A DNA stretch of 64,000 nucleotides from Neostapfia colusana (lineage: Eukaryota; Streptophyta; Magnoliopsida; Poales; Poaceae): the NCBI GenBank assembly GCA_030760725.1, contig JASWHV010000005.1, positions 29,149,241 through 29,213,240 of the forward strand, read 5' to 3'. The translations under genes and the position numbers were made by a program. Position 1 is the stretch's first letter. Each line of letters opens with the position of its first letter. The notes under the pieces were generated by a model. The model ran no database searches. It saw only the letters and a program-made list of their open reading frames with translations, and was not told the DNA's origin. Shown here one piece after another: positions 44,601 to 55,900 of the stretch.

Positions 44601-45555
44601 TTGCTCACTGGACAACACGAGGTCTAGGAGGTTGCTCATGACCTCTTGGTGCCGTTTTGCTGTGGAGGAGGCTGTGCTCGCGAGTGATCGGCTTGATCAA
44701 GCGTGAGCTCGAGCGGCGGCGGTTGCAGTGGAAGAACAGGCCGAGTATGTCGGCAGCTCGGGGAATGGGCGATCGGAGCACGCTGGGGAGGGGATAAGTA
44801 GCCCGGTGACTGGTCTCCGGCTTGGGGCGCGCAGCAGGAGCTGGCGCCGGCTGCCCCCCTCGGTGGCGCACGCACACTGCACCCGGGAACCGATTGAGCT
44901 GTGTTTCAGTCGGTTTGTGTTGAAGTGGAGGCTGACATGTGGGTCCCACCCCCCATTTTAACCTCTGAAATTTACTCCTAATCACTGTTGTAAACAGTGA
45001 ACCCCATACTACCCTTGGCAATTCAAAATATTCACCCATGAGCCATTTGAATTGATCCAAGTTCAAATGAGGTTTGGTTTGAATGAATTTCAGCACAAGT
45101 TCAGTTTGAAATTCAAATAAAGTTTGAATTTCTCCCCCTTAGCTCATGTCAATATCAACTCCAAATGGAGTGAAAATTGGTGTGTGAGCTCACAAAAATG
45201 TGCTGAGTAAGAATATGCCTTCTACTTTTAAATTCATGGGATAAAAACAGTTTGAATTTGAATAAGGTTTCAAACTGCCCTCTTCCTAACTATACCCAAA
45301 CTGACCTCAAAAGGTTTTGAATTTGGGTGAAACTTGGCATGGACATCCTTAGTGAAGTGTAGGAGTTTTCATATGTCCAGTCCATCTATATCACATGTGG
45401 GAAATACCACTTTTGCAATGTGTAAGTTTGTTTTCTAATGAGCATGTTGATAATTGTTACTTGCTCTTCATTTGTGTTCATCATTCTTCCTCAAATGAGG
45501 GGTGTGGTGTGGTGATGAACACTGCAAATGTGTGTCAAAAACTGAGGCCCTTACA
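41635..45555 (-). repeat. D 3' LTR
   Basis: 3921 bp with plus-strand ends TGACACGACC and GGCCCTTACA. It holds the U5 stem-loop (41679-41699) and CGGAAGCGGAAG next to TTTTATT (about 41727-41745), which on the sense strand is CTTCCGCTTCCG after AATAAAA. The middle is AT-rich (about 43100-43850) and a GC-rich block spans about 43860-44900. No gene seen. Confidence 0.93.
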
Positions 45556-45572
45556 TTCCTCCCCCCTTAAAA
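45556..45572 (-). other. Polypurine tract of D
   Basis: The minus strand reads TTAAGGGGGGAGGAA next to the 3' LTR. Confidence 0.85.
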
Positions 45573-45624
45573 GAATCTCGTCCCGAGATTATAAGGTGAA
45601 AATGAGAGAGAGGACGGTGGAAAA

Positions 45625-48600
45625 TTACCGGATATGCGACGTGAAAAAGTAGGGGTAGTTAGTGCGAAGGAATTCTTCGCCCTCCCATGTCGCTTCGTCC
45701 ATGGAGTGATTACTCCATAGAACCTTGTAGAACCACAACGTACGGTTGCGTGTGGTTCGGGCCTTTTCATCAATAATCTGCACCGGTTCCTCCCGATAGG
45801 TGAGATCCGGTTGCAGTTCTTCAATGTCTTCCAGCTGAACGGTAGTTGATAGCTTGAGACACTTCCTCAGCTGGGAAATGTGAAAGACGTCGTGCACACC
45901 GGAAAGTGCTTCTGGTAATTTCAGCCGGTATGCCACCGATCCACATCTTTCGGTAATCTGGAATGGACCGATGAATCGGGGTGCTAACTTTCCTCTCACC
46001 TCAAATCTGTTTACGCCCTTTATTGGAGACACCCGTAGATATACGTGATCTCCAACTTCGAATTGTAACGGGCGCCTTATCTGGTCCGCATACTGTTTCT
46101 GACGGGATTGAGCGGCTTTTAGGTTCGCTTGAATTAGTCGAACCTTTTCTTCCGCGTTGTTGACAAGGTCAATCCCGAAGGTAACCCTTTCGCCAGACTC
46201 ACACCAATTCAATGGTGTGCGGCATTTTCTTCCGTATAGCGCCTCGTAGGGCGCCATCTTGATGCTGGCTTGGTACCCATTGTTGTATGAGAACTCGGCT
46301 AACGGCAAGTGATCATCCCAATTCTTGCCGTGGTTGATAGCGCAAGCTCGTAGCATGTCTTCTAGGATTTGATTTACCCGCTCGGTTTGCCCATCCGTCT
46401 GCGGGTGGTAGGCTGAACTACGGATCAGCTTCGTCCCCAAGGCAGCATGTAGCTGCTCCCAAAAACGGGACACAAATAAAGTGCCCCGATCCGATATGAT
46501 AGTACGGGGTACGCTGTACAAGCATAGGATCCGTGAGATGTACAGTTCAGCGTACTTCTTGGCGTTGTAGTTGGTGTTGACCGGGATGAAATGGGCAACT
46601 TTGGTGAGCCGATCGACGATCACCCACACAGAATCATGTTTCTGCAAGGTGGTGGGTAAACCGACGACGAAATCCATGCTCACGTCCTCCCACTTCCGGG
46701 CAGGAATGCCCAGTGGTTGCAGCAGTCCCGGTTTCCGCATATGATCTGCCTTCACCCTTCGACATGTATCACACTCGGACACGTATTTTGCAGTCTCCCG
46801 CTTCATCCGTGTCCACCAAAACTTGCTTCTGAGTTCTTGATACATTTTGTTGCTGCCGGGGTGAATAGAAAATTTTGATAAGTGAGCCTCATCAAAGATT
46901 TTCTTCCGTAACTCCGGGTTTCGGGGTACGACGATCCGGTCCTTGAACCATAGGACGCCGTCTCCGTCCTTCCGGAAACATTTCAACTCCCCACTGTCTA
47001 CACGTCTCCGTAAATGTGACATGCCCTTGTCATTCTTCTGGGCTGCCGCTATCTCTTCACGGATGGTGGGGATCAAAGCTAGGTTGTAGAGAGCTCCGTG
47101 TGGAATCACATGTAGTGGTGGTTCGCTCACTTCCAACGTTGTGATGGTCAGAGTATTGACGTGTGACTTGCGGCTCAGCGCATCTGCCACTACGTTTGCC
47201 TTGCCCGGATGATAATGGATTTCTATCTCGTAATCCTTTATCAGTTCTAACCATCTTCGTTGCCTCATATTCAGCTCCTTCTGAGTGAATATGTACTTGA
47301 GGCTTTTGTGGTCGGTATATAAATGTACGAGGTTACCGAGTAGGTAGTGCCTCCACATCTTCAGTGCAAGTACCACGGCAGCGAGCTCCAAGTCGTGAGT
47401 TGGATAATTCTGCTCATGGTTCCTAAGCTGCCGTGATCCATACGCGACCACTCTTCGGTCTTGCATCAGCACACATCCGAGCCCAATGCCGGATGCATCG
47501 CAGTACACGTCAAACGGTTTTGTTGTGTCTGGCTGCGCCAAAACCGGTGCTGATGTCAGGTGCTTGACTAAAGCCTTGAATGCTGCTTCACATGTTGGAC
47601 TCCAAACATATTTGGTAGCCTTCTTCAGCAGCTCTGTCATTGGCTTGGCAATCTTCGAAAAGTTCGGGATGAACCTCCAATAATATCCCGCGAGTCCGAG
47701 GAAACTCCGTACCTCATGAACAGTTCTCGGGGATTTCCAATTCAGTACTTGCGTGATCTTGCTCGGGTCCACAGCGATACCCTCCGCTGAGATGATATGC
47801 CCGAGGAAAGGCACTTGCGATATCCAAAACTGGCATTTGCTGAATTTTGCGTATAACTTGTGATCTCGCAGCCGTTGCAAGACTATACGCAGATGTTTCT
47901 TGTGATCTTCCTCCGACTTGGAATATACCAGGATGTCGTCGATGAAGACCACGACAAACTTGTCCAGCTCCGGCATGAATACCGAGTTCATCAAGTACAT
48001 GAAGTGAGCTGGAGCATTGGTGAGGCCGAAGGACATAACTAGGTACTCATAAAGTCCGTACCTCGTCGAGAAAGCCGTCTTTGGAATGTCCTCAGCCCTT
48101 ATTTTAATCTGATGGTACCCGGATCTTAAATCCATCTTGGAAAAGATCTTCGCTTTGACCAACTGATCAAACAACATGTCGATCCGTGGCAACGGGTACT
48201 TGTTCTTGATGGTTACGGCATTTAATGGACGGTAGTCCACGCAAAGCCGCAACGTCTCATCCTTCTTCTTGACAAATAATGCCGAACAGCCCCATGGGGA
48301 GGAGCTCGGCCTAATAAAACCCTTCTCCAGAAGGTCTGTGAGCTGAGTCTTCAGTTCAGCCAACTCCTTGGGCGCCATCTTATACGGCCTTCGGGATATT
48401 GGCATGGTTCCCGGTGCGAGTTCAATCTTGAACTCCACCTCTCTATCGGGTGGCATCCCCGGCAAATCGTCCGGGAATACATCAGGGAACTCTCGGACCA
48501 CCGGAATATCTTCCAATCTGATGGTCGTGGCTTGATAGACACTTGGAAGTTTTATTTCTGGACTGTCCAGAAATAATGAGTGAGAACCGTGCACCTCTGA

Positions 48601-50181
48601 GTTTAAGTGCACGACTCGAAGGACGGTGTCTAAAATAGCGCCGTGGCGGGTTAACCACGACATCCCTAGGATGACATCGACCTTCTGTCCCTCTAAGATA
48701 ATGAGAGACGTGGGGTACACTCTACCCGCTAAGCATAATGGTGCTTTGGAGACCATTACGCTTGCTGAAATATTCCCACCCGGTGAACAAATTAAATATG
48801 GACTATCGGTGGGTAGTATTGGCAAACTGTGTTTAGCAATGAAAGCTTGGCTAATAAAATTATGCGTGGCGCCTGAATCAAACAGTGCTATAGCGGGATG
48901 CTGGTGGAGTTGGAACATACCCGCAAGGATTGGCTCGCCCTCCGGCACGTCCTCAATGGCAAGTTGGTGGACAGTGCCGGGCCTAGGGTTTGCCCGCCGC
49001 GCATTAGTAGGGTACCGTGGTTGATTCCTCCCTGGAAACTGTGGTGCCACTCCGCCGCCTTGCCTCTCCGGGCAACTGCTCGCGAAGTGTCCTGGACGAC
49101 CACACTTGTAACATGTGGCCGCTGATGGTGGAGTACTCGGTGGACGAAAGCCCGGCATGCGTTGCTGAGGTGCAAACGCACGCGGCATCGCCCGCTGCTG
49201 CTGTTGTTGTTGCGGTGGTACTGGCAGTGCCGGCCGGAATGCCAGCGAAGAATACGGCCGACTGCGGAACGGCATCGACCGCTGTGGTGGCTGCCAGCGT
49301 GGACCTGATGGTGGGCGATTCACCATCCGAAACTTCTGAGAAGGACCGCCTCCTTCTCCGCTGCTCTGCGGCGCGCTTCGCTTTCGCTCTGCCGCCGCCA
49401 ACTCCTTGCCGGAGTCCTCCTGAACAATCGCAGCATCAATGATGTCGTTGAGGCTGCCGCGATTGAACATCGCCAACTTGTCCTTCAGGAGCCGGTTAAG
49501 CCCCTGGTAAAAATGGTCTCGCCGCTTCTCGTCTGTATCCGCGTGATACGACGCGTAGAGCGCGAGATCGTTGAACGCCCTGGAGTATTCCAGCGCGTTC
49601 CGGCTCCCTTGTTGCAGGTGTAGGAACTCCTGCGTCTTCCTCTTCATCAAACCGGGCGGTATATGATAGGCCCTGAAGGCCGTCCGGAACACCGCCCAGG
49701 TCATCACTCGGTCGGTGGGCTGGGAAGCACAGAAGTTGGCCCACCACGCGCTCGCGGATCCTTGGAGCTGCTGGACCGCGAACTGAGTCTTGCGCTGCTC
49801 GCTGATTTGGAGCAGCCCGAACTTCATCTCTATGGCGCGGAGCCAGTTGTCCGCGTCAAGTGGTTCATCCACCCTTGAGAATACAGGGGGATGAGTCGCC
49901 ATGAAGTCGGAGTAGGAGCTCTGTTGGCGCTCCTCACGATCTTGACGTCTCTCTGGGCGAGACGTATTGGCGATGAGAGTCTGCAGCAACTCTGTGTGCT
50001 GCTGATGCGAGCCCGCCATTGCCGCGACAATGTCGGCCAATGTAACCGTTGGTAGTGGCGGTGGCGGTGTTTGCTGTTGCTGTTGCTGCTGCTGTCCCGA
50101 GGAGTCCTCGGGAGGTGGTTGGGAGGTCTCTCCCCCTTGACTGGTACCCCCAACGTCAGGGTTGGCACGAGTACGCGTCAT
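45625..50181 (-). CDS. D gag-pol polyprotein, intact
   Basis: 1518 codons from ATG at 50181 (MTRTRANPDVGG). The frame is open 132 bp upstream, but the alternative start has no counterpart in G. Domains with rough residues: Gag (80-250), zinc knuckle CYKCGRPGHFASSC (357-370), protease LFDSGATHNFIS (432), RT with VDYRPLNAVTIKNKYPLP and FIDDILVYS (745), RNase H YCDASGIGLGCVLMQ (894), integrase HHCC (1110-1145), catalytic Asp (MDFVVGLP), Asp (SDRGTLF) and Glu (DGQTERVNQ) near 1167, 1227 and 1265, a GPF-type module, and a chromodomain (VQIIDEKARTTRN, WFYKVLWSNHSMDEATWE) at 1457-1514. All key acidic residues are present. The chromodomain probably steers insertion to heterochromatin (family knowledge). 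Confidence 0.95.
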   Translation of the reverse strand: MTRTRANPDVGGTSQGGETSQPPPEDSSGQQQQQQQQTPPPPLPTVTLADIVAAMAGSHQQHTELLQTLIANTSRPERRQDREERQQSSYSDFMATHPPVFSRVDEPLDADNWLRAIEMKFGLLQISEQRKTQFAVQQLQGSASAWWANFCASQPTDRVMTWAVFRTAFRAYHIPPGLMKRKTQEFLHLQQGSRNALEYSRAFNDLALYASYHADTDEKRRDHFYQGLNRLLKDKLAMFNRGSLNDIIDAAIVQEDSGKELAAAERKRSAPQSSGEGGGPSQKFRMVNRPPSGPRWQPPQRSMPFRSRPYSSLAFRPALPVPPQQQQQQRAMPRAFAPQQRMPGFRPPSTPPSAATCYKCGRPGHFASSCPERQGGGVAPQFPGRNQPRYPTNARRANPRPGTVHQLAIEDVPEGEPILAGMFQLHQHPAIALFDSGATHNFISQAFIAKHSLPILPTDSPYLICSPGGNISASVMVSKAPLCLAGRVYPTSLIILEGQKVDVILGMSWLTRHGAILDTVLRVVHLNSEVHGSHSLFLDSPEIKLPSVYQATTIRLEDIPVVREFPDVFPDDLPGMPPDREVEFKIELAPGTMPISRRPYKMAPKELAELKTQLTDLLEKGFIRPSSSPWGCSALFVKKKDETLRLCVDYRPLNAVTIKNKYPLPRIDMLFDQLVKAKIFSKMDLRSGYHQIKIRAEDIPKTAFSTRYGLYEYLVMSFGLTNAPAHFMYLMNSVFMPELDKFVVVFIDDILVYSKSEEDHKKHLRIVLQRLRDHKLYAKFSKCQFWISQVPFLGHIISAEGIAVDPSKITQVLNWKSPRTVHEVRSFLGLAGYYWRFIPNFSKIAKPMTELLKKATKYVWSPTCEAAFKALVKHLTSAPVLAQPDTTKPFDVYCDASGIGLGCVLMQDRRVVAYGSRQLRNHEQNYPTHDLELAAVVLALKMWRHYLLGNLVHLYTDHKSLKYIFTQKELNMRQRRWLELIKDYEIEIHYHPGKANVVADALSRKSHVNTLTITTLEVSEPPLHVIPHGALYNLALIPTIREEIAAAQKNDKGMSHLRRRVDSGELKCFRKDGDGVLWFKDRIVVPRNPELRKKIFDEAHLSKFSIHPGSNKMYQELRSKFWWTRMKRETAKYVSECDTCRRVKADHMRKPGLLQPLGIPARKWEDVSMDFVVGLPTTLQKHDSVWVIVDRLTKVAHFIPVNTNYNAKKYAELYISRILCLYSVPRTIISDRGTLFVSRFWEQLHAALGTKLIRSSAYHPQTDGQTERVNQILEDMLRACAINHGKNWDDHLPLAEFSYNNGYQASIKMAPYEALYGRKCRTPLNWCESGERVTFGIDLVNNAEEKVRLIQANLKAAQSRQKQYADQIRRPLQFEVGDHVYLRVSPIKGVNRFEVRGKLAPRFIGPFQITERCGSVAYRLKLPEALSGVHDVFHISQLRKCLKLSTTVQLEDIEELQPDLTYREEPVQIIDEKARTTRNRTLWFYKVLWSNHSMDEATWEGEEFLRTNYPYFFTSHIR

Positions 50182-50453
50182 TCTGAAATTCAAAACAGCA
50201 GCAATTAGCACATGTCTTACTAAAAATTCCATACGCAACAGTAGGTATTGAAGTGACACATGATCAATTTGCACAACATTCACATATATTGATAAAGCAT
50301 AAACTTTATACAAGATACATTATTCTCGGATCTCCGAGAAGTCGTGCTCATGTCGTCACTACCTATACATACGCTACTGTCTACACGACATGTCACCGAT
50401 TACAAAAGTTGGGTTACGCTACCCTAGCTGCCCTACTTGGCAACCGTAACCCC
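50182..50453 (-). other. Spacer between the extra ORF and gag of D
   Basis: 272 bp without a gene of its own. Directly before the gag ATG the sense strand reads TTTCAGAATG, like a splice acceptor. G has TTGCAGAATG at the same place. Confidence 0.5.
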
Positions 50454-51398
50454 CTACTCGGAGTAGAACTCGACCTCCTGTGGGTCGTCCTCCTCCGGTA
50501 CCTCTGCTAGTGGCTCGGGGTCTACCACCTCTTCTCCCATTCCGGGTTCTCCCATGGCTGGAAGACCCAAGACTACCGGTACGCCCAATACCGGGGGCAC
50601 GAGGTCCTGCAAGGCATGCACCTCGTCCATAGCTTGGTTGTAGTCCTCTTCCCAGCCTTGTCCTTCCTCAATAGCGTCGTCCCGCTCTTGAGCAAGGTCC
50701 TCATTCTGCTGGGTTAGGGTCTGCACCAGCTCTTGCAACGCTGCGATGTCAACACGGCTCTTCTTCTTTGCCTTCTTCAGACGACGCAACTGATTGTGTT
50801 GTTCATTAAGTCGCTTGATCGTCGGATGGAGCACATTGCGGAGTGCGCTGTGAGAACCCTCGAAATGATCTTCACGGCTTGTGCTCTCCTTGAGCTTGGT
50901 GGCGAGATGCTCCGTATGAACAGCTTGGCTGTCCATCACAGCGTTTCCCGCCCTCATTTGGAGGCTGAGGTTTGCCTCCGCGGGGTTGTACCTTGGGCAA
51001 CTCGGGTCTGTTGCCTCCAGGTACCTCTCTTCCCACACATGCTGAGCTCGTCCCTCCACCGGAACGAATGCGTATGGTGTGCCCTCCATAGCCTGCACGT
51101 GCAGTTGGCAGAAACGTGACATAGTGTCGCGGGCTGCCACTTGCCACATCCCTTCCGGTTGTCTTCCTCTCACCGTGACGGTGAATGGCACCCAACCGGG
51201 TGGCGTAGGTCCTGCAGGAATCTCGACATGGATCGTCCACGTCTTGTTCCCCTCTTCGCCTTCTTCCTTGGCGAAGTATTGCGGCATCTGGTTGTACCCG
51301 AAATATTGGAGCATTTGCCACAATGCTTCCGGGTAGCCGCTACGGTCAGAGCAGTGGGAAACTACCCACCCGTTCTCCAACCGTTTATCTGCTGCCAT
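50454..51398 (-). CDS. D extra ORF upstream of gag (ORF0-like), unknown function
   Basis: 314 codons on the gag-pol strand, starting MAADKRLENGW. I do not recognise a named domain. The N-terminal ~150 residues look globular and aromatic-rich (EALWQMLQYFGYNQMPQYFA; ...GWVPFTVTVRGRQ). Residues ~195-265 are predicted by eye as a coiled coil: a Lys/Arg-rich start (RRLKKAKKKSR) is followed by heptads (LQELVQTLTQQNEDL). The last ~25 residues are strongly acidic (EVPEEDDPQEVEF). No signal peptide or membrane segment. An additional ORF upstream of gag is known from rice RIRE3/RIRE8-type gypsy elements, and this is probably the same class. G, otherwise similar, lacks it. Splicing or reinitiation would be needed to express both ORF0 and gag from one RNA. 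Confidence 0.8.
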   Translation of the reverse strand: MAADKRLENGWVVSHCSDRSGYPEALWQMLQYFGYNQMPQYFAKEEGEEGNKTWTIHVEIPAGPTPPGWVPFTVTVRGRQPEGMWQVAARDTMSRFCQLHVQAMEGTPYAFVPVEGRAQHVWEERYLEATDPSCPRYNPAEANLSLQMRAGNAVMDSQAVHTEHLATKLKESTSREDHFEGSHSALRNVLHPTIKRLNEQHNQLRRLKKAKKKSRVDIAALQELVQTLTQQNEDLAQERDDAIEEGQGWEEDYNQAMDEVHALQDLVPPVLGVPVVLGLPAMGEPGMGEEVVDPEPLAEVPEEDDPQEVEFYSE

Positions 51399-52884
51399 CT
51401 GTAAAAATATATTTGAGAAATGTCAAATATTTATTTAAACAGTAAACCATCGAGTTATAACATAAGATATGTCCTTGAACTCATAACACTTGGAAACATA
51501 GTTCAAATTTTTAAACAAATTTGACTGCTGATCTGCTGTTCCCATGACAGCCTTGACCAGTTTCCATTTCAACCTGATTTAGGCCATGTTAACAGCAAAG
51601 CTAATTCTGGAGCTCAACATCAAAGTTAAAGCTAACTTCAATGGCTTTCCAGAAAGTGTTTGCTTGGCCTAAGATCTGACCTGGTTCAAAAGTTATGAGA
51701 TGTCAAAGTTAACAGAATTTCTGGGAACAATTGGACAGCACCTCCCTGCCTTAGGTACTGATCTGATCCAACAATCTCAGTTACTTCTGTTCCTAATCTG
51801 ACAAAACTTTCTGTTACAAAATTGTAACCCATCTCATAAGCTTTCCAGAACTACCTCATTTTCTATTTTTGGATTTTTATGCAGGAAGTTATGCTCAATT
51901 TACAAAGAGTCTACAGAGAGTCTTTACCCTGTCCTGTTTTCTGGACAGTTCCAACTCTACTGCATTTTTCAAGTAGTTAAGTTATGAAACCCCTCTGGAC
52001 CTCAACAGAAAAGTTGTAAAGCCCTTTCAAAGCTTTCCAGAAATGTATCATACGACCCCAATCTCGAAAAAACTCAACCCCTAGCCTCTGATTAACTTCA
52101 GCCTTGATTCAGCTGAAAACAGAGTGTTATGTCCTTAACAACCTATAAGTTGAAAACTTGTTAACTTTGAATATCCTGTTCAAGGGAATGAGTTACATCA
52201 AGTTTTACTACATTGGATCAAAACCTTCAAGTTTTTAAATGAAGTTGTTTATTTAATGGGGTGTGACGTCGATGCGTCACCAGATTATGTCGGTACTACG
52301 TCCTCACAAAGGAAAAACCTATACCGGACTTAGCTGGCTTCGTTAGTTCAGTGGCACTACTCGTCACTTGCACACGGATGCTACACGTCTACCGTTTCGT
52401 GGTCAGGCTACCTGCAGAAACTCAAACAATCATCAGACTCGGCTGCACACCGAGCCCGGAATCCATACAGTTGGTACACCCGGCCGTCATCACTCGCCCG
52501 GATGTTCTCAAGCCAAACACGCCTTGAGTTACGTGTTCACGTTTCAGACCACGTGACGGGGTCTCCCATGTTGCACCACGCACGCCAGGGACAGACGTTG
52601 CTTGAATACCCCAAACGACATTAAGAGTCGTAGAGGATATCAAAGCAGGTCGGGTTACCTGCCACCCGTGGGGCTCCACCCTTCAGCTTGTGCGCACTGG
52701 TGGACAGCGCTTACGTGCACCCCCCAAGACATGAACGTCCCGAGATGCACGATTTTTCCGACATAACAAATAGGTTAATATGCCACTTTCTATATGCTAA
52801 TAACATCCTTATACGGGCTACTAACTCGTTCCTCACTGGATTTTTGAAAAAGAAGACCTTTGTACTGTGTTAAACCTCAAGCGA
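51399..52884 (-). other. D leader (5' untranslated region)
   Basis: About 1.5 kb from primer site to the extra ORF. The outer half (about 52260-52730) shares ordered blocks with the leader of G (TGTCGGTACTACGT, CAGTGGCACTA). The inner half is AT-rich with several near-repeats of CTTTCCAGAA. No gene seen. Confidence 0.6.
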
Positions 52885-52896
52885 GCTCTGATACCA
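52885..52896 (-). other. Primer-binding site of D (initiator tRNA-Met)
   Basis: The minus strand reads TGGTATCAGAGC, four bases from the 5' LTR. Confidence 0.93.
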
Positions 52897-52900
52897 ACGC

Positions 52901-55900
52901 TGACACGACCCCATTAGTCCTGTCGAGCCAGGATCACGCTGAGGGGTGCTGCGTTGCACAGCACCGTATAACACACGTCAAAGGTGCAAAGCGGAAGCGG
53001 AAGTTTTATTACATAAACAAGTTTATGAACATGTTTACATCAAAATAAGTTCAGTCTACACTCGCGGGCGTAGACTAAGCATCAAGTGCACGTTCAGCCC
53101 TCGAACGTGTCCTTGCTAGCACACACGCACACTAACTCTGCGGCGTGCACGACTCCCACTCGACGGGGTTCCCCTCCTGGGGTTCCGTCTCCTCTTCGGG
53201 AGTCCCTTCCTCATAGAACCCTGCAAAAGCTTCAAACACAAGCAGTGAGCACGAAGGCTCAGCAAGTCTGACCCGTCTCACCTAAACATGGAACTTCTAC
53301 ATGAGGGTAATGGGTTGCATGAGGTAAAAATCATTTGCAAGGACTCGCCTAATTAGTAGAACCTTACTTTCAAGTTTTAGCAGCAGGTTGTGGAGAACCT
53401 TACGCTAAGGCACATGAGAGAGCCGCAATCAAACAAGAAACGCATTTCTCTCATGTACTTTGCCCAAAGTTGAAAAGAACTTTAATTAGCTCTAAGCTAC
53501 AGCATATCATTAACAATCACTGTCCAGCTTTCAATCAGCAGCATTTTAACATGTGTCTAGCCTGTTCTTTCTACGTCACGGTACAGTGAACAAGTGGTAC
53601 TCACTGACCGCGAGGGACGGCGATTATAATCGATTTACACCTGCAGGGTTACCCGAAAAACCCGTCACGTACGCCCGTACTCGATGTTGCCTACAACAAC
53701 CATCACGGACGCCGTACGCGACTACCTTTCACCCGTTAGCCAAATATTGAACCGGTCCCATCGTCCCGAGCAAGAGGTCTCTGCACGCGCATCTCTGTGC
53801 CGCCAGCCGATTTACACCTCGAGCTCTCAACCTACCCTCTGAACGACGGGCAATGCCTCAATACCCAGCTACCCGAGTTACATCAGTTTCCCGGTTCCCA
53901 TATAGCCGGTAGGTCTTCGGTACTGTTCTAGCTTGTTCAACAGGCCCGCACACGGCTCGGTCCTCAACCAACACAAGCGGAGCTACAGCACACAGGCCCC
54001 AAAGTCCTGCTGCCCTTACTCTCCGCTCGGTCTCATTTTCTTGCCATGTGTATCATGTGCTATCTCTACCCGAGCAATGTGCCTCTAGCCTATTCTCGCG
54101 AGTAGTTCCAACTACCCGACTTGTACCAAATCCTACTCTATCCTAGCAATGCAGTAGCTAACGAGGTTTGCAATCGTAAACCCCAACCCATGGTTTTCTT
54201 GGCTATGCAGTGGGGTTTCCAAACAAAACTCTAATGCACAGAATAAAGGAAACAAGTATGTGCTCAAAACAATAAAAATTTGTAAAATGGTTAATGCAAA
54301 CCGGAGCTTGCCTTGCTGCTCTTGGTCGTAGACTAGCTGTTCCTCCGGAGTAACGAAGTCTAGGACTTCGGGTTCCTCCTCGACCTTAGCGACTACATGA
54401 TAAGAGCAATGTATGTATTAATTTAAATGCATTTGTATTATCTTTGAAGTTGTGAAGTCTATAACCTTTGCTAGACAGACCTAATGACTGTGAAACTTTT
54501 ACTGTGGCTTGGTTACAACCTAAACAGAGACTTGGTCAAGTTTTAGTTGCAGCAAAGCTCATTTGAGCCCTCCACAATTAATTATGTCCTTGACCTTAAT
54601 TGGAACTCTTAGGGTGTTCTAGGAATTTTCATGAGACAAACTATGACTTTCTGAAAACTAGATTTTCAAAGGGTTCTAATGGAGTTGGTCTCACTTAATT
54701 TTGAAGTCCCTAACTAAAGATATGAGCTAAACAATTTCAGAGAAAATTCTGAAAATGTTTCTGAACATTTTCTATTTTCTCTGGAACAGTTTCACTAATC
54801 ACACCATTAGGTGGATTAAATGAGCTCAAATGGATCTGAATTTTTATGGTAGTTCAGGAATATTTTGGTGAATATCCCAGCAAAATTTCAGGATTTTCCT
54901 CCACAGGATTCTCCAGTTAAAATTCCTAACAGTTTAAACTTTGAGGAATTAATTCTGGAAAATTAAGGGTTTTCATGAAGTGAAACTTGATTTGCTGGAA
55001 ATTACTCGGAGGGCTGAATCCAGCAAAATTTGGTTCACTCAATTTGGAGCTTTCTATCCAAAGTTATAAGGATTTGAAGTTTGAACTGAAACTGAAATTC
55101 GGGAAAAAGTTTAAACTCTGGCTTGTGGGCCCCGCACACAGTGCGTCGTCTCCCTCCTCGCGCCAACTGCGCGGCGGCGGCGATCTCCGGCGACCCTTGC
55201 AGGAACTGAGTACCCGGCCACCCCCCGGCCCGAAACTTGCCGCCTGCGCCTTTACTGACCCCCTGGACTCGATGGTGGGGTCGCCGGCCGCCGGCGATGA
55301 CCGGAAACCCGTGCGCACCGATGACAGCACCTGCTAGGGTTCCGGTGAGGTCGGTCCCGCTCTCCCGTGCACCAAATCGACCGGAAATCGGTCGGAGAGC
55401 ATCAGTAGAGCATGGGAAACACGAACCAGGGCTGGGTGGAAGCTAGAAATACCGGCAACTAGGCTCTCGACGGTGAGCCGAGGTGTTCAGCCATGGCGGC
55501 GGGGAAAACAGCCATATCATGGCCGATTCTCGATGGTTTTCTCTAATTCCAGTTCGAGCGTGGGCGCTATCGTGCGTAGAAGCTACTAGGTAACGAGCTC
55601 GTCCAACCCTCGTGCATAGAGCACGAATTTCACCCGAAGGTGAGCTCGGTCCTTATGAACTGATCAAGAGTAAATTTGGAAATTCTCGGCCGAGGGTTGA
55701 TCAATCGCCAAACGGCTTTCGGCTACTCCATCTACATACAATCACGCACCTTTCTTGTGTACAGAAGAGGACGTGACAACGGCTGTGCCGTGCTGTCCAC
55801 GGGAGCCCGATCGGCGGCGATGTTCGGCTCGCCGGAGAAATGGCTCGTACAGCTCGAGGACGCTTGCTCACTGGACAACACGGGGTCTAGGAGGTTGCTC

